Assembly: GCA_045345765.1 (NCBI GenBank)
Contig: CP148265.1
Span: 124,001 to 188,000, forward strand
Length of the DNA stretch: 64,000 nt
Direction of reading: 5' to 3'
Source of the DNA: JAOARY01 sp045345765
Lineage (GTDB): Bacteria > Bacillota > Clostridia > Peptostreptococcales > Peptostreptococcaceae
Of this stretch, positions 34,820 to 44,495 are shown one piece after another. Under the pieces are notes generated by a model. That model was given only the letters and a program-made list of their open reading frames with translations, made no database searches and was not told where the DNA came from. Numbering within the stretch: position 1 is the stretch's first letter; each line of letters opens with the position of its first letter. The translations under genes and the position numbers were made by a program.

Positions 34820-35284
34820 CTAAGATTCCCCCCCCTCTAACTCTTGCTTTATATCATGATTTAGATTCAGTATTTTATCTATATCAACTAATATTATTAC
34901 TTTATTTTCATGCTTTGCTATTCCTTTAACAAAGCCTTCTTGGAAACTTTCATCAACAATATTATAATTTACGTTTTCTTGGCTTATATTTTTAACTTCT
35001 GATGCTGAATCGACTATAAAACCAATTAACATATCATCTATCTTATTCACAATAATTCTTGCTTCTGAATCATAACCAGAGCTTCCTAAATTAAATCTCT
35101 CTTTAACGTCTATAACAGGGACTATTTCCCCCCTTAAATTTATAACTCCTTTTATATAGTTATTTGTTTTTGGCACCCTAGTTATTTCCATTATTTTTTC
35201 TATTGTTTCTACATATTTTATTTCTATTCCGTAGGATTCACCATTTAGTCTAAAAATAACATATTGCATTTCAGTAGAAGCCAT
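34820..35284 (-). CDS. cheW: Chemotaxis coupling protein CheW
   Basis: CheW links chemoreceptors to CheA. The 154-residue protein is a single CheW domain: YVIFRLNGESYGIEI, then VPKTNNYIKGVINLRGEIVPVID, and FIVDSASEVKNI. Length and motifs are standard. ATG just after a GGAGGTGG site, 14 bp past cheA. The last codons contain eight consecutive G (EGG), a tract prone to slippage. A one-base change would swap the final two residues for a short tail and would not fuse the gene to cheC. Confidence 0.96.
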   Translation of the reverse strand: MASTEMQYVIFRLNGESYGIEIKYVETIEKIMEITRVPKTNNYIKGVINLRGEIVPVIDVKERFNLGSSGYDSEARIIVNKIDDMLIGFIVDSASEVKNISQENVNYNIVDESFQEGFVKGIAKHENKVIILVDIDKILNLNHDIKQELEGGES

Positions 35285-35298
35285 TTATAATCCACCTC

Positions 35299-37380
35299 CT
35301 AGAATAATGAATTTGTATCTATTATTAATGCTACACTACCATTACCTAATATAGTAGCTCCTGCTATAAAACTTAAGCCACTTAAATATTTTCCTAAAGA
35401 TTTTATAACAATTTCTTGCTGTCCTATAAGGCTATTTACAACTATTCCTAAATCTTTTTCGCCTTTTTTAACTATAACAACAACAAGTTCTTCTATATCT
35501 TCTTCTTCCCCCTGAACATCTAATACATTAGCTAATGATATTAGTGGAAGAGTTTCACCTCTATATAATACTATTTCTTTACCTTCAACCAATCTTATAT
35601 CGGCCTTATTTATATTTGTTATTTCTTTTATATTGTTAAGAGGTATTGCATATTTTTCTTCCTTAGTCATTACAAGTAATGCTTGGATTATAGCTAAAGT
35701 AAGCGGTAATCTAATTATAAACTTACTGCCCTTACCTTTTTCTGTTTCGATTTCAACATTTCCTCCAAGAGATTCTATCTTAGTCTTAACAACATCAAGA
35801 CCTACTCCTCTACCTGAAACATTTGAAATTTTATTAGCAGTACTAAAACCAGGTGCAAATATTAGTTCTTTAGCATCTTTATCATCCATAGTTTTTGATT
35901 TTTCTTCGGATATTACTCCTCTTTCAACCGCTTTTTTCTTTATTATTTCTATGTTAAGACCAGAACCATCATCACAAACCTCAATAACAACATTATTTCC
36001 ATCTGGATATGCTAAAAGTTTAACTTCTCCATATTCAGGTTTTCCAAGAGAAACTCTTTTTTCAGGAGTTTCAATACCATGGTCTATAGAATTTCTAAGT
36101 AGATGTATTAAAGGTTCTCCAATCTCATCAATTACAGTTCTATCAACCTCAGTTTCTTCACCTGACATAAAAAGATTTATTTCTTTTTTAAGATCCTTAG
36201 ATAAATCTCTTACCATTCTAGGGAATCTATTAAATACTCTTTCAATTGGAACCATTCTAACTTTTGTAACAGCATCATGAAGACTTGTTGTTATTCTTTC
36301 TAAATATTCTATAGCTTCATTCATATTATGATCTTTAGTTTTTACATCAATGTCTTCTAATCTTGTTTTTACAATTATAAGCTCACTTACCAAGTTCATC
36401 AAATTGTCTAATCTATCAATATCAACTCTAACAGTTCTACCAACTCTATTTTTCTTTTGTTTCGTATCTGGAGCTTCCTTTTTACTTTCTTTCTTGTCAG
36501 CTTTAACTTGAACCTCTTTATTTGTATTTTCTTCTTCAATCACTATTTCTTCTTTTATCTCTTCTTCTACATCTTGTGGACCTTCATCTTCTTCTACATT
36601 GTAAACTTCTATTAAGACATCTTTTATCTCAGAAACTGATAATATCGTATTTTTTAACTCGTCTAAGTCTAACTCATTTACTGTTATAAGAGAAAAACTA
36701 TCATCAAATTTTTCATCTTCTATATCATCAACACTTGGATTTGAATATATAATTTCTCCATGTTCTTCTATGCTCTTAAAAACCAGATAAGATCTTGCTG
36801 ATTTTAACATACATTTTTCATCTAATATTACTTTTAATTTATATGCATTCATACTATTATCTTTTGCTGTTTGTACAACAGAATTTATATATTCTAAGCT
36901 TTCTTTATTCTCTATAATTTGACCTATTCCACTACTAGGAACGTTTTTCTTTTCTTCCTTAACTTCAACCTCAACACTCTTTGCTTGTATTACTTCACCT
37001 GAATTTATATTCTTAAGATTTTCAATAAGTTCCTCTACATTAACATCTCCTTCAGATCCATCTGACTCAACATTTTTAACAAATTCTTCAAGAAAATCCA
37101 ATCCTTCAAATAATAAATCAACTATTCTCGTATTTATATTTAATTTATCTCCTCGTACATCATCTAGTATATTTTCCATTTTATGTGTTAGGTTGGCCAT
37201 TTTTTCAAAGCCCATAGTAGATGACATACCTTTTAATGTATGTGCTATTCTGAAAATTTCATTTACTATTTCTTTGTTTTCAGGATCGTTTTCTAAATCC
37301 AATAATTTTTGATTTAAATTTTCAAGATTATCCTTTGCTTCATCTAGGAACATATCTAAATATTGATCTAATTCAAACAT
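35299..37380 (-). CDS. cheA: Chemotaxis histidine kinase CheA
   Basis: CheA is the receptor-coupled kinase that phosphorylates CheY and CheB. In the 693 residues: an HPt (P1) domain with phospho-acceptor H47 in FRIAHTLKG, a P2 response-regulator-binding region (about 170-275), a charged linker, P3 dimer helices (LDNLMNLVSELI), P4 ATPase with HLLRNSIDHGIE (N box), EVCDDGSGLN (G1) and GRGVGLDVV (G2), and a CheW-like P5. The ATG at 37380 lies 8 bases after GGAGG; a TTG one codon earlier is in frame. It follows cheB with 3 bp between. Confidence 0.97.
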   Translation of the reverse strand: MFELDQYLDMFLDEAKDNLENLNQKLLDLENDPENKEIVNEIFRIAHTLKGMSSTMGFEKMANLTHKMENILDDVRGDKLNINTRIVDLLFEGLDFLEEFVKNVESDGSEGDVNVEELIENLKNINSGEVIQAKSVEVEVKEEKKNVPSSGIGQIIENKESLEYINSVVQTAKDNSMNAYKLKVILDEKCMLKSARSYLVFKSIEEHGEIIYSNPSVDDIEDEKFDDSFSLITVNELDLDELKNTILSVSEIKDVLIEVYNVEEDEGPQDVEEEIKEEIVIEEENTNKEVQVKADKKESKKEAPDTKQKKNRVGRTVRVDIDRLDNLMNLVSELIIVKTRLEDIDVKTKDHNMNEAIEYLERITTSLHDAVTKVRMVPIERVFNRFPRMVRDLSKDLKKEINLFMSGEETEVDRTVIDEIGEPLIHLLRNSIDHGIETPEKRVSLGKPEYGEVKLLAYPDGNNVVIEVCDDGSGLNIEIIKKKAVERGVISEEKSKTMDDKDAKELIFAPGFSTANKISNVSGRGVGLDVVKTKIESLGGNVEIETEKGKGSKFIIRLPLTLAIIQALLVMTKEEKYAIPLNNIKEITNINKADIRLVEGKEIVLYRGETLPLISLANVLDVQGEEEDIEELVVVIVKKGEKDLGIVVNSLIGQQEIVIKSLGKYLSGLSFIAGATILGNGSVALIIDTNSLF

Positions 37381-37383
37381 CAA

Positions 37384-38460
37384 CTACACCTCCATCAATT
37401 TATTAATTTCATTTGCTATTTTTTGCACAGGCAGAACTTTATCTACTACATTTAAATTTATAGCTGACTTGGGCATACCAAAAACAATACATGTTGATTC
37501 ATCTTCTGCAATAGTATACACATTATCTTGTTCTTTTAAAAGTTCCATTCCCTTTGCTCCATCCGAACCCATACCAGTCATTATAACTGATATTCTTCTA
37601 TATTTATTTAATTCGCTAAGAGAATAAAACATCTTATCAACAGAAGGTTTATGACCAGTTACATTTGCACCATTGTCTAAATGTATTTTTAGCTTTGCAC
37701 CTTCTTTTCTAAGTGTTAAATGTCTATCTCCTGGAGCAATATAAGCAAAACCTTTTTGTAAAACATCACCTTCCTCAGCTTCTTTTACATTTATTTGTGA
37801 TAAACTATCTAGTCTTTCAGCTAGTGACTTAGTAAATCCTGGAGGCATATGCTGAACTACTAAAACAGGCGCTTTTATATCAAATTTTAAATTTGGTATC
37901 ACTTCCTGTAAAGCTCTCGGTCCACCTGTAGATGTACCTATTGAAACAATAGTATCAAAACCACCGCTTGAATCTCTAGATATTCTATTTTCTTTTAAAC
38001 TCTTTTTTATGCTACTTTCTATCTTCTTATGCGGCTTTATTCTTTCATTTTTAGATATTCTTACTCTAGAAGCTATTTTCACTTTGTTTATTATATCTTT
38101 TCCAACTTCGTCTTGGCTTATTTTAAATATATTGCTCGGCTTTGTGATAAAATCAACAGCACCCAGATCAAGCGCTTTTATAGTAAGATCTGCACCTTCT
38201 TTGGTTAAACTACTTATCATAACAACTGGAGTAGGCTTAGTTTGCATTAGTTCTTCAAGTGTCTCTATTCCATTTTTGACTGGCATCTCAACATCTAAAG
38301 TTACAACGTCAACTTCATTTTTATATATATAATCAAGCGCTTCTTTCCCATTTTTAACTTTAGCTACAACTTCTATAGAGTCCTCTTTTTTTAAAATATC
38401 TTCAACTATTTTTCTTATAAATGCAGAATCATCAACTATTAAAACTTTTATTTTTTTCAT
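37384..38460 (-). CDS. cheB: Chemoreceptor methylesterase CheB
   Basis: CheB removes receptor methyl groups and can deamidate glutamines, switched on by phosphorylation. The receiver domain (about 1-120) has the acidic pair D10 and D11 and phospho-acceptor D56. The esterase domain (about 168-355) has the triad S177 (GTSTGG), H204 (QHMPPGFT) and D300 (MTGMGSDG). The 358-residue length is standard. The cheR methyltransferase gene is not in this window. Confidence 0.97.
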   Translation of the reverse strand: MKKIKVLIVDDSAFIRKIVEDILKKEDSIEVVAKVKNGKEALDYIYKNEVDVVTLDVEMPVKNGIETLEELMQTKPTPVVMISSLTKEGADLTIKALDLGAVDFITKPSNIFKISQDEVGKDIINKVKIASRVRISKNERIKPHKKIESSIKKSLKENRISRDSSGGFDTIVSIGTSTGGPRALQEVIPNLKFDIKAPVLVVQHMPPGFTKSLAERLDSLSQINVKEAEEGDVLQKGFAYIAPGDRHLTLRKEGAKLKIHLDNGANVTGHKPSVDKMFYSLSELNKYRRISVIMTGMGSDGAKGMELLKEQDNVYTIAEDESTCIVFGMPKSAINLNVVDKVLPVQKIANEINKLMEV

Positions 38461-38461
38461 A

Positions 38462-39115
38462 TCATATCAATCCCTTTTGTCTTAATATTCGTTGTTCCCT
38501 AAAAATATACCTTACAATATAATTTCTATCATCATTTTTTATTTCTAAAAATTCTATAGAGGTATCATATTTCTCCAATTCCTCATCTGATAGTTCAGAT
38601 CTTATTACATTTCCTTTTAAATAAAAATCTTGATTAGCTAATTTAAATTTGCACAAAAGAGCTTTTCCTAAAGAAAATGATTCTTCACATATAAATCTAA
38701 GTCCACCACCACTGATATCTTTCGTATAACCACTGAGTAAATACTCATTATTTTCATCAAATACATCAATCTCTATTGATTTTTCTAATCTGTAATACTC
38801 TCTTCTTTGTATCTTTCTTGTTTCTCTAGTTTGTTTGATTACTAAATGTGGTATAGGCTCTTTTTTCCTTTTGATTATCTTCGCTTCAAAATAAAAAACG
38901 CCTAACTCCCCCGCACTATAAAAAACATATAATTTTACATTCAACGGTATTGCAACCAAATTCCCTTGGTATATTGGATTTGCTATTATATATACATTTT
39001 TACTTTCATTCATTTCTAAAAGCTGACTTATAAGTATTTTTTCATTTCTATAATCATCATCTATAACTTCAAGTTCTAATCTTTGTCCTATTTGAAAATC
39101 ATTTTTATAAATCAT
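38462..39115 (-). CDS. PilZ-domain flagellar brake protein (YcgR/MotI type)
   Basis: The 217-residue protein has an N-terminal YcgR-like domain and a C-terminal PilZ domain. The c-di-GMP-binding residues are intact: RxxxR as R105 and R109, and DxSxxG as D133, S135, G138. By analogy with YcgR and Bacillus MotI it would bind c-di-GMP and slow the motor, probably by contacting MotA. It sits between flhG and cheB in the motility operon, a spot used by related Clostridia. ATG after a GGGGTAAG site. Confidence 0.88.
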   Translation of the reverse strand: MIYKNDFQIGQRLELEVIDDDYRNEKILISQLLEMNESKNVYIIANPIYQGNLVAIPLNVKLYVFYSAGELGVFYFEAKIIKRKKEPIPHLVIKQTRETRKIQRREYYRLEKSIEIDVFDENNEYLLSGYTKDISGGGLRFICEESFSLGKALLCKFKLANQDFYLKGNVIRSELSDEELEKYDTSIEFLEIKNDDRNYIVRYIFREQRILRQKGLI

Positions 39116-39124
39116 ACTAATTGC

Positions 39125-40018
39125 TTACCCCTTTCTACCAAGAAATATATTTGAAAGCTTTTTCATAAAACCATCAAATTTTGGTTCTTCAATTAAATTT
39201 TCATTATATTTTAATACTTTCTTTGAAATATCTATTATATTTTTAGTAGCTGTTGTTTTTGGATATTTAATAAAAAATGGTTGTTGACTCTTTACAGACA
39301 ACTGCACACTCCTGTCATTTAATATATACCCTAAATAATTGATTTGTAAATTTAAAAATTTTTCACCTACTAATTTAAGTCTTTTAAACGTCCCGTTAGC
39401 TTCTTCACTATTTTCCGCTCTATTTACTATTAAATTTATATCTTTATCTTTTGACTCCATACTAATTCTTTTAATCATAGCATATGCATCTGCTATTGAT
39501 GTAGGTTCTGGATTAGTAACAACAATAATTTCTTGAGAGGCTTTTATAAAAGTAAATATTGAATCTGATATTCCTGCACCTGTATCTATTAATATATAAT
39601 CAGCTTTATCTTTTAATTCATATATACCATTTAAAATTTTATTTATTCCGCTTAATGATATATTTGCAAGTTCTGCAATACCAGAACCACCCGATATTAT
39701 TTTTATTCCAGAAGGTCCATTTGAGACAATATCCTCTATATCTACTTCTTCCTTTATCAAATCTAATAGACCATATCTAGGCTTTATCCCTAATAAAATT
39801 TCTATATTAGCAAGGCCTAAATCTGCATCTATTATAACTACTTTTTTATCATTCTCTCTAAGCGCTAATGCTAAATTCAAAGTAAAATTTGTTTTTCCAA
39901 CGCCACCTTTTCCACTTGTAACGCAAATCACTCTTGTTAAAGATTCACTATCATTAAAAGACCTCTCAAAGTCACTCTTTTTAATAACAGCACTTCTTAG
40001 TTTAGAAGCTTGATCCAT
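39125..40018 (-). CDS. flhG: MinD-like ATPase FlhG (YlxH)
   Basis: FlhG controls flagellar number and placement as the partner and activator of FlhF. The N-terminal DQASKLR motif (2-8), which stimulates the FlhF GTPase, is present. The deviant Walker A KGGVGKT is at 37-43, with DADLGLANIEIL and LIDTGAGI following. The 297-residue length fits the Bacillus form. ATG with SD AAAGGAG. Confidence 0.94.
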   Translation of the reverse strand: MDQASKLRSAVIKKSDFERSFNDSESLTRVICVTSGKGGVGKTNFTLNLALALRENDKKVVIIDADLGLANIEILLGIKPRYGLLDLIKEEVDIEDIVSNGPSGIKIISGGSGIAELANISLSGINKILNGIYELKDKADYILIDTGAGISDSIFTFIKASQEIIVVTNPEPTSIADAYAMIKRISMESKDKDINLIVNRAENSEEANGTFKRLKLVGEKFLNLQINYLGYILNDRSVQLSVKSQQPFFIKYPKTTATKNIIDISKKVLKYNENLIEEPKFDGFMKKLSNIFLGRKG

Positions 40019-40026
40019 TTAACCAT

Positions 40027-41352
40027 CTACTCCTTTAATAAAATCTTATTTAAGACTTCTTCCAAATCAAATTCTTCTATATCATCAGGAACATTCTGCC
40101 CATGAGTAATATAACTAATATTATTTTCTTTTAATATATTTAATATTCCACCTAATCGGTCGGTTTCATCAATCTTAGTTATTATTATATTATAATTTTC
40201 TAAAAAACTATATTTTTCTATAATTTTATCAACATCATAATTTGTTTGATTTGCACTTAAAACAAGAAAAACATTCTTTTTTATATCTTTTATTTGAGTC
40301 ATAAAATCTTTAAGTTCCTTCATATGTTTTTCATTATTATGACTTCTTCCAGCTGTGTCTATGAAAACAAAATCCCTATTTTCAAGTCTTTTGATTGCAT
40401 CATAAACATCTAAATCATCATAAGCAACTTCAATTGGTGAATTTAATATTTCAGCGTAAGTTCTCAGTTGATCTACAGCAGCAATTCTATAGGTATCTAA
40501 TGTTAAAAAACCAACCCTCTTATCTTTTTCCAAAACTATTTTCGAAGCAATTTTTGCCAAAGTAGTCGTTTTTCCAACACCAGTAGTTCCTATAAATATG
40601 TTTATCTTTTCATCTAAATCAAAGTTTTTAACATAACTCTTAAAATATTCATATAATTTTTTATAAAAATCTTTTTCATCATGAATCTTCTCATCTAAGC
40701 TTTCTATAAATTCTATTATATTCTTTTCTTTTAACCCGCTTTCTTTTAATTTGAAAAAGTATTCTTTATAATCATTTTGAATATCTACATTTTCTTCAAA
40801 TCTAATTTTAATCTTCTTATTCATCTGACTTACTAATTCTTTTAATTCTTTTATATCTTCATTCATTTTTTCATTTTCAATATTTTTTTGATGTTCAATT
40901 TTTTTAAAAACAGTATTATCTTTAATTTTATCATATCTTTGCTCTTCTTTTTCATTAAAATTCGAAAAGTTTGATTTAACAGGAGAATCAATTTGATAGT
41001 TTTCCGTTTTATTTGAAAAATTATCCTTAAACAAATCCTTTTCAAAAGAATTATTTTGGTTTTCCATTTTTCTGTTCAAATTTTTTTCAAAATTATACTT
41101 TTCATAATTTTTTTGATTTGGTAATGGTTTTACTTCATTAGAAATATTTTTTTCGAATTTTTTAATTGGTTTTTTAGCTGGAGAACTATCCATTGCAGCT
41201 AAAATTTCTATTTTTTCCTTTTTAAAAAAACCTAAAATTCCATTTGATTTTACTTTCTTAGTTTTTAATATTACTGCATTCTCTCCAAATTCCTTTTTCA
41301 CATTTTCCATGGCTTCTATTACATTATTTCCTATAAACTTTTTTATTTGCAT
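40027..41352 (-). CDS. flhF: SRP-family GTPase FlhF
   Basis: FlhF is the third SRP GTPase and marks flagellar assembly sites. A basic B domain (about 1-50) precedes a long, low-complexity Asn/Lys-rich linker (about 65-165), then an N domain and the G domain with P-loop GTTGVGKTT (255-263), DTYRIAAVDQLRTYAEI and FIDTAGRSHNN. The 441-residue chain is longer than Bacillus FlhF, mainly in the linker. ATG with SD GGTGAG, 2 bp after flhA. Confidence 0.95.
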   Translation of the reverse strand: MQIKKFIGNNVIEAMENVKKEFGENAVILKTKKVKSNGILGFFKKEKIEILAAMDSSPAKKPIKKFEKNISNEVKPLPNQKNYEKYNFEKNLNRKMENQNNSFEKDLFKDNFSNKTENYQIDSPVKSNFSNFNEKEEQRYDKIKDNTVFKKIEHQKNIENEKMNEDIKELKELVSQMNKKIKIRFEENVDIQNDYKEYFFKLKESGLKEKNIIEFIESLDEKIHDEKDFYKKLYEYFKSYVKNFDLDEKINIFIGTTGVGKTTTLAKIASKIVLEKDKRVGFLTLDTYRIAAVDQLRTYAEILNSPIEVAYDDLDVYDAIKRLENRDFVFIDTAGRSHNNEKHMKELKDFMTQIKDIKKNVFLVLSANQTNYDVDKIIEKYSFLENYNIIITKIDETDRLGGILNILKENNISYITHGQNVPDDIEEFDLEEVLNKILLKE

Positions 41353-41354
41353 CT

Positions 41355-43391
41355 TTAAATGCTCACCATCCCTATAGATTGTATTTTTACATTAGGGTCA
41401 ACCTCATTATATGATAACACTGTAATTTCACTACTTATTTGCTCTACTAATCTTTTTAAATATATTCTAACAATAGGTGCTGTTATTATTATTGGTTGTT
41501 CCCCGATAGATAACACTTTTTCTACTTCCTTTGTTATATTACCAAGTATATTCTGTGAAATTTCTGGATCTATTGATAAATACGTTCCGGTCTCTGTTGA
41601 TTGCAATGAATCCATTATTATTTTTTCTATATTAGGATCTACTGTTATAACTTTTGCTTTGTTCCCATGTATAAATTGTCTCGTTATAAATCTATAAAGT
41701 CCTTGTCTTACATATTCTGTAAGCATATCAGCATCTTTAGTTACATTTCCATAATCAGCCATTATCTCCATTATGCTCGAAAAATTTCTTATAGATACGC
41801 CTTCTCTAAGTAAATTAGATAGTACTTTTTGTATTTCACCTAAATTAAACATACTTGGTACAATTTCATCTACCAATGTTTGATTACTTTCTTTAAGATT
41901 ATCTACAAGCATTTTTACTTCTTGTCTTCCAAGCAATTCATGAGCATGACGTTTTATTATTTCTGTAAGATGTGTTGATATTATAGATGGAGGATCAACA
42001 ACAGTATAACCAAGTATTTCAGCTCTTTCTCTTTCTTTTTCATCTATCCATTTTGCTGGAAGACCAAAAGCAGGTTCTACTGTATCAATACCCTTTATAT
42101 CTCCTTCTACACTACCAGGATTCATTGCTAGATAATGGTCAAATAAAATTTCACCATGAGCAACATCTACACCCTTTATCTTTATAATATACTGATTTGC
42201 TTCTATTTGTATATTATCTCTTAATCTTATCATCGGAACAACTACACCTAGTTCAAGTGCACATTGTCTTCTTATCATAACTAATCTATCAAATAAATCT
42301 CCACCTTGAGTTTTGTCAGCTAATGGTATTATTCCATATCCAAATTCAAGCTCTATAGGATCTACTTGTAATAGTGGCAATACATTTTCAGGTTTTCTAA
42401 TTTCATCAACATCTAATTCTTCTTCTTTTTCTGTAATATCTAATTCTTCTTCTTTTTCCATACTTACAATTCTTCTCATATTTAAACCTAAGAATAAAAA
42501 TGATAATGATAAAAATAAAAATGGTATAGTAGGAAGAGGTGTTATTGCTAAGAATAGTAAAACTCCAGATATTATAAACATTGATTTTGGTTGTTTTAAT
42601 AATTGGTTTAATATATCTGAACCAAGATCTGATTCTGATGCAGCTCTAGTAACTATTATACCCGTTGCTGTAGATATTAAAAGAGCTGGAATTTGAGATA
42701 CTAAACCATCTCCAACTGTAAGAAGTGTATATCTAGCTATCGACTCTGCAAAAGTTAAATTCTGTACTAATACTCCTAAAATAAGACCTGCACCAATATT
42801 TATTAAAGCTATTAAAATACCTGCTATTGCATCTCCTTTAACAAACTTAGATGCCCCATCCATAGCTCCATAAAAATCTGCTTCTCTTTGGATTTTCTTT
42901 CTTCTATCTTTTGCTTGTACTTCATCAATAAGACCTGAATTTAAATCTGCATCAATAGACATTTGTTTACCAGGCATTGCATCTAATGTAAATCTTGCTG
43001 CAACTTCTGAAACTCTTTCAGAACCTTTTGTAATAACCATAAATTGTACAATTACTATAATTATAAATACAATAAAACCCACCAAGGGATTCCCAGCCAT
43101 AACAAAATTTCCAAATGCATCTATAACATCCCCAGCTTTCCCTTCTCCTAATATATATCTTGTTGTACTTATATTAAGAGCCAATCTAAACAAAGTTGTT
43201 ATAAGAAGCATAGATGGAAATACCGAAAATTCAAGAGCTTCTTTATTATAAATTGCTATAAGCAAAATCAACAACGCCAACGATATATTTAAACTTAACA
43301 AAACATCTAAAAGTCCTAGAGGAACTGGAATGATAATCATAAGTACTATACTTATGATTCCAAGCGCAACCAAAATATCTTTAGATTTCAT
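41355..43391 (-). CDS. flhA: Flagellar export gate protein FlhA
   Basis: FlhA forms the nonameric ring of the type III export gate. About eight membrane helices fill 1-325; the FHIPEP-family core with VITKGSERVSEVAARFTLD and DADLNSGLID lies in the cytoplasmic loop; the large C-terminal domain docks chaperone-substrate pairs. The 678 residues are full length. The ATG at 43391 has GGAGG 6 bases upstream; a TTG five codons earlier is the SD itself. It follows flhB by 16 bp. Confidence 0.97.
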   Translation of the reverse strand: MKSKDILVALGIISIVLMIIIPVPLGLLDVLLSLNISLALLILLIAIYNKEALEFSVFPSMLLITTLFRLALNISTTRYILGEGKAGDVIDAFGNFVMAGNPLVGFIVFIIIVIVQFMVITKGSERVSEVAARFTLDAMPGKQMSIDADLNSGLIDEVQAKDRRKKIQREADFYGAMDGASKFVKGDAIAGILIALINIGAGLILGVLVQNLTFAESIARYTLLTVGDGLVSQIPALLISTATGIIVTRAASESDLGSDILNQLLKQPKSMFIISGVLLFLAITPLPTIPFLFLSLSFLFLGLNMRRIVSMEKEEELDITEKEEELDVDEIRKPENVLPLLQVDPIELEFGYGIIPLADKTQGGDLFDRLVMIRRQCALELGVVVPMIRLRDNIQIEANQYIIKIKGVDVAHGEILFDHYLAMNPGSVEGDIKGIDTVEPAFGLPAKWIDEKERERAEILGYTVVDPPSIISTHLTEIIKRHAHELLGRQEVKMLVDNLKESNQTLVDEIVPSMFNLGEIQKVLSNLLREGVSIRNFSSIMEIMADYGNVTKDADMLTEYVRQGLYRFITRQFIHGNKAKVITVDPNIEKIIMDSLQSTETGTYLSIDPEISQNILGNITKEVEKVLSIGEQPIIITAPIVRIYLKRLVEQISSEITVLSYNEVDPNVKIQSIGMVSI

Positions 43392-43407
43392 AAATTTCCT
43401 CCTCAAA

Positions 43408-44487
43408 TTACATTACTCTATCTTTTGAATATATATAGGCTAGTACTTCAGCAACTGCTTCATAAAGCTCTGGCGGAATTGCATCACCTATATCTAAAAT
43501 TTTATATAACTTTCTAGCCAAAGGTTTATTTTCTACAATCGGAATTTCATTTTCCTTTGCACGTTCCCTTATTTTATGTGCTATAACATTCTTTCCTTTT
43601 GCTAATACATATGGTGCCTCATTAACTTCTGGATCATATTTTAATGCAATAGCATAATGCGTTGGATTTGTAATTACAACGTCCGCTTGCGGAACATCTT
43701 GCATCATTCTTTGCATAGCCATCATTCTTTGCTTTTCTTTTATCTTTGACTTAATCTGTGGATCCCCTTCCATTTGTTTATACTCTTCTTTGATTTCTTG
43801 TTTAGACATTTTTAGGTTCTTTTCATAATCAAATCTTTGATAATAAAAATCTATAATACCTAAAAACAGTAAAACAGATGAAAGTTTAAGACCCAAACCA
43901 ATAACCAAATCTGATAAAACAAATGCTATTTGGACAGTACTTAGTTCTAAAGATTTCAAAACAATATCCATCTTACCTTCCAAATGATTATAAGCAACAA
44001 TACCTATAATAAATAATTTCACACTTGATTTGGCTAATTCAAATAAAGATTTTAACGAAAATAATTTTTTTAATCCTGAAACAGGATTTAATTTTGTTAT
44101 ATCAGGTTTTAAAACCTCTACTGTAAATAAATATCCAACCTGTGCGTAATTACCTATTATACCAATCAAAAGATTTGTCAAAGCTATTATAAATGATCCT
44201 TTTAAAGTAAAGTAACATCCTATTAACAATGCTTTATATGCCTCTAAATTAGATATTACTTGTTTTTCCATATTATTTGTATAATACAAAATAGATTCAT
44301 ATATAGTTTCATATACAAAGCCACCAAATACTTTAATCGCTAAAAAGGAAAAAAACAAGCTAAAGGATGTTACGATTTCTTTACTCTTTAAAACTTGACC
44401 CTTTTTTCTTGCATCCTTTTTCTTTTTTGGCGTTGCTTTTTCTGTTTTTTCTCCAGAAAAAAGCTGTAAATTAATTTTTATCTCCAA
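43408..44487 (-). CDS. flhB: Flagellar export switch protein FlhB
   Basis: FlhB controls the switch from hook to filament substrates by cutting itself. The autocleavage site NPTH is at 274-277 in VVITNPTHYAIAL. Four membrane helices precede it; the N-terminus GEKTEKATPKKKKDARKKGQ is the family start. The 359-residue length is normal. The start is TTG with SD AGGTGA. In Clostridioides difficile fliR and flhB are fused; here they are separate and 8 bp apart. Confidence 0.97.
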   Translation of the reverse strand: MEIKINLQLFSGEKTEKATPKKKKDARKKGQVLKSKEIVTSFSLFFSFLAIKVFGGFVYETIYESILYYTNNMEKQVISNLEAYKALLIGCYFTLKGSFIIALTNLLIGIIGNYAQVGYLFTVEVLKPDITKLNPVSGLKKLFSLKSLFELAKSSVKLFIIGIVAYNHLEGKMDIVLKSLELSTVQIAFVLSDLVIGLGLKLSSVLLFLGIIDFYYQRFDYEKNLKMSKQEIKEEYKQMEGDPQIKSKIKEKQRMMAMQRMMQDVPQADVVITNPTHYAIALKYDPEVNEAPYVLAKGKNVIAHKIRERAKENEIPIVENKPLARKLYKILDIGDAIPPELYEAVAEVLAYIYSKDRVM

Positions 44488-44495
44488 AATATCAC

